A stretch of 40,183 nucleotides of DNA from Verrucomicrobiota bacterium (lineage in GTDB: Bacteria; Verrucomicrobiota; Verrucomicrobiia; Limisphaerales; J093): contig JAKLFY010000058.1 of the NCBI GenBank assembly GCA_022710935.1, positions 1-40,183 on the forward strand. Reading direction: 5' to 3'. Below the pieces are notes generated by a model. It was not told the DNA's origin and made no database searches. It saw nothing but the letters and a program-made list of their open reading frames with translations. Position numbers and translations under genes: made by a program. Positions 38,633 through 40,183 of the stretch are shown piece by piece (positions within the stretch are counted from its first letter, which is position 1; the number at the start of each line of letters is the position of its first letter).

Positions 38633-40078
38633 ATGGACGCGAATCCATCATCCGCATCCGCGCAACGCCCGACAGCCGAGGCGATCCTGGCCACGGCCGA
38701 GCGATGGCGGCAACACCTTGCCGGCGACGTCCACGAACAGGTCGTCGAGGGCCTCTACCGCCAGGCCGCCCGCGTCGCGGACCGCGCGGTGTCTCGTCCG
38801 GGCCGGGCCGCCAGGCCGACCATCGACCGCACCATCGACCGCCTGGTGACGAGTCGGGTCTGGGGGTTCCCCATCATGCTTCTCCTGTTCGGCGCCATGT
38901 TCTGGCTCACGATTTCCGGCGCGAACGTCCCGTCCACCCTGCTGGCTTCCCTGTTGGTCGACACCGGGCACCCCGCTCTCAAGGGCCTGTTCAACAACCT
39001 GGGCGCGCCCGGGTGGCTCACCGGCCTGGTGGTGGACGGGATGTACCTGGCAACTGCCTGGGTGGTGAGCGTCATGCTCCCGCCCATGGCGATCTTCTTC
39101 CCGCTCCTGACATTGCTCGAGGACTTCGGCTACCTGCCTCGGATCGCGTTCAATCTCGACCGCCTGTTCAAGCAGGCCGGCGCCCACGGCAAGCAGGCCA
39201 TGACCACCATGATGGGATTTGGCTGCAACGCCGCCGGCGTCGTGGCCGCACGCATCATCGACAGCCCGCGCGAACGCCTGCTGGCCATCCTCACCAACAA
39301 CTTCGCGCTCTGCAACGGACGCTGGCCCACCCAGTTCCTGATCGCCACCGTCTTCGTCGGCACGCTGGCGCCCGCCCCGCTGGCCAGCCTCGTCTCCTCA
39401 GCCGCCGTCACCAGCGTGGCCCTCCTCGGCGTGTTCATGACCCTCGCGGTCGGCTGGGCGCTTTCGCGGACGGTCTTGCGCGGAGAGGTCAGCACGTTCA
39501 GCCTCGAACTGCCTCCGTACCGCCCGCCCCGCGTCTGGCAGGCGCTCTACACCTCGCTGATCGACCGGACGCTGTTCGTCTTGTGGCGCGCGGTGGTCTT
39601 CGCGTTGCCGGCCGGCGCAGTCATTTGGCTCAGCGCCAATATCCACGTGGGCGGCGAAAGCCTCGCCGTTCACTGTGTCCGCTTCTTCGATCCGATCGGG
39701 CTCCTGATCGGGCTCAATGGTGTGATCCTCTTCGCCTATATCATCGCCATCCCCGCCAATGAAATCGTCATCCCGACCATCCTGATGCTGACCGTCATGT
39801 CGACCGGCAGCCAGGGGATCGGCGAAGGCGCCGGCGTCCTGTTCGAACTCGATTCCAGCCAGGCCATACGCCAGTTGCTGACCGCCGGCGGCTGGACGGC
39901 CCTCACCGGCGTGAACCTGATGCTCTTCAGCCTGCTCCACAACCCGTGCAGCACGACGCTCTACACGATCTACAAGGAAACCGGCAGCGGCAAATGGACG
40001 CTCGTGGCCGCCGCCTTGCCGCTCGCGCTCGGATTCGCCGTCACATTCCTCGTCGCCACCCTCTGGCGCATGGCCTAA
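38633..40078 (+). CDS. feoB: FeoB membrane half (split FeoB)
   Basis: 481 residues, the ferrous iron permease part. A helical linker (residues about 10-50, AERWRQHLAGDVHEQVVEGL) is followed by about eight to ten membrane helices with the two Gate regions. The conserved permease Cys is C198 in MMGFGCNAAGV, and NNFALCNGRWPTQ follows. FDPIGLLIGLNGVILFAYII, AIPANEIVIPTILM and LLHNPCSTTLYTIYKETGSG are typical FeoB core motifs. Together with the GTPase half (277 + 481 residues) the total equals a normal single-chain FeoB. The 10-bp gap and same transcript imply a two-chain transporter in the inner membrane. Confidence 0.95.
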   Translation: MDANPSSASAQRPTAEAILATAERWRQHLAGDVHEQVVEGLYRQAARVADRAVSRPGRAARPTIDRTIDRLVTSRVWGFPIMLLLFGAMFWLTISGANVPSTLLASLLVDTGHPALKGLFNNLGAPGWLTGLVVDGMYLATAWVVSVMLPPMAIFFPLLTLLEDFGYLPRIAFNLDRLFKQAGAHGKQAMTTMMGFGCNAAGVVAARIIDSPRERLLAILTNNFALCNGRWPTQFLIATVFVGTLAPAPLASLVSSAAVTSVALLGVFMTLAVGWALSRTVLRGEVSTFSLELPPYRPPRVWQALYTSLIDRTLFVLWRAVVFALPAGAVIWLSANIHVGGESLAVHCVRFFDPIGLLIGLNGVILFAYIIAIPANEIVIPTILMLTVMSTGSQGIGEGAGVLFELDSSQAIRQLLTAGGWTALTGVNLMLFSLLHNPCSTTLYTIYKETGSGKWTLVAAALPLALGFAVTFLVATLWRMA

Positions 40079-40125
40079 CGACAATGGGGTCGCATCTAAA
40101 TAGTTGATTCCGCTGAAAAAGCTCC

Positions 40126-40183
40126 TCACGGTTTTCTAGGCTTGGGCTTGGCGGCGGGGGCGGCCAAGCGGTGCAGGCGCAAG
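40126..40183 (-). CDS. C-terminal end of an unidentified basic protein
   Basis: On the minus strand, entering from the window edge, one frame reads LRLHRLAAPAAKPKPRKP then TGA at 40126-40128. This is a plausible basic C-terminal tail, but too short to identify. Downstream (40085-40111) is GATGCGACCCC-type sequence with ATAGTTGATT, which resembles sequence flanking REP-associated Y1 transposase genes. Confidence 0.3.
   Translation of the reverse strand, partial: LRLHRLAAPAAKPKPRKP

Noticed and set aside
38590..38640. FeoB split as a sequencing frameshift
   Set aside because: The first half ends with a stop and the second has its own ATG and helical leader; one indel would not restore a normal junction by eye, though read-level confirmation would be needed.

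Overview
GC-rich bacterial DNA (about 65% G+C by eye) with genes on both strands. The content points to the PVC superphylum, most likely a Verrucomicrobiota relative of the Pedosphaerales/Limisphaerales type. Reasons: a LamG/Ig-repeat exported protein with the C-terminal 'FYRVKL'-type ending common in that group, sulfatases, a Tat-exported sugar-isomerase-like protein, a TrpR repressor beside a tryptophan synthase beta gene, and intergenic GTAGCCGC...GCGGCTAC hairpin repeats. This placement is inference; no rRNA gene is present.

Layout. 1-2093: three small minus-strand genes, a gene-poor stretch, an excisionase/AlpA-like helix-turn-helix gene and tRNA-Gly(CCC). 2395-8541: the gltBD operon for NADPH glutamate synthase. 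8572-9334: a gene-free stretch with a decayed PLP-enzyme fragment and repeats. 9292-14591: a promoter with an 18-bp palindrome, then trpR, a trpB2-type gene, a small Cys-rich protein, an exported papain-like peptidase and an exported sulfatase. 14592-16366: repeats, a sulfatase pseudogene with an internal deletion, and an exported three-repeat beta-rich protein. 16446-20408 (minus): a CHAD protein, a site-2-protease-type M50/CBS metalloprotease and a Tat-exported isomerase-like protein. 20603-32075: large exported proteins (LamG/Ig, an alpha/alpha-barrel-like protein, an Asp-box propeller, a caspase-fold peptidase-like protein) and an ARPP-1-like cytosolic protein. 32329-40078: ppdK, a PfkB-family kinase, a 223-bp inverted-repeat element, and an iron operon with a DtxR/MntR-FeoA fusion followed by FeoB split into separate GTPase and membrane genes.

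How it fits together. The housekeeping part covers ammonium assimilation (gltBD), tryptophan/indole metabolism with its apparent own repressor, PEP/pyruvate conversion (ppdK) and ferrous iron uptake with its regulator. The rest is a secretome suited to a polymer-degrading heterotroph. Several gene remnants (a sulfatase, a cystathionine-gamma-synthase-like fragment, the 3' end of a paralogue of the 742-residue exported protein) and dispersed repeats show active gene turnover. The most notable items are the trpR-trpB2 unit with its palindrome, the split FeoB with a membrane-anchored DtxR-FeoA fusion, and the inverted-repeat element family.
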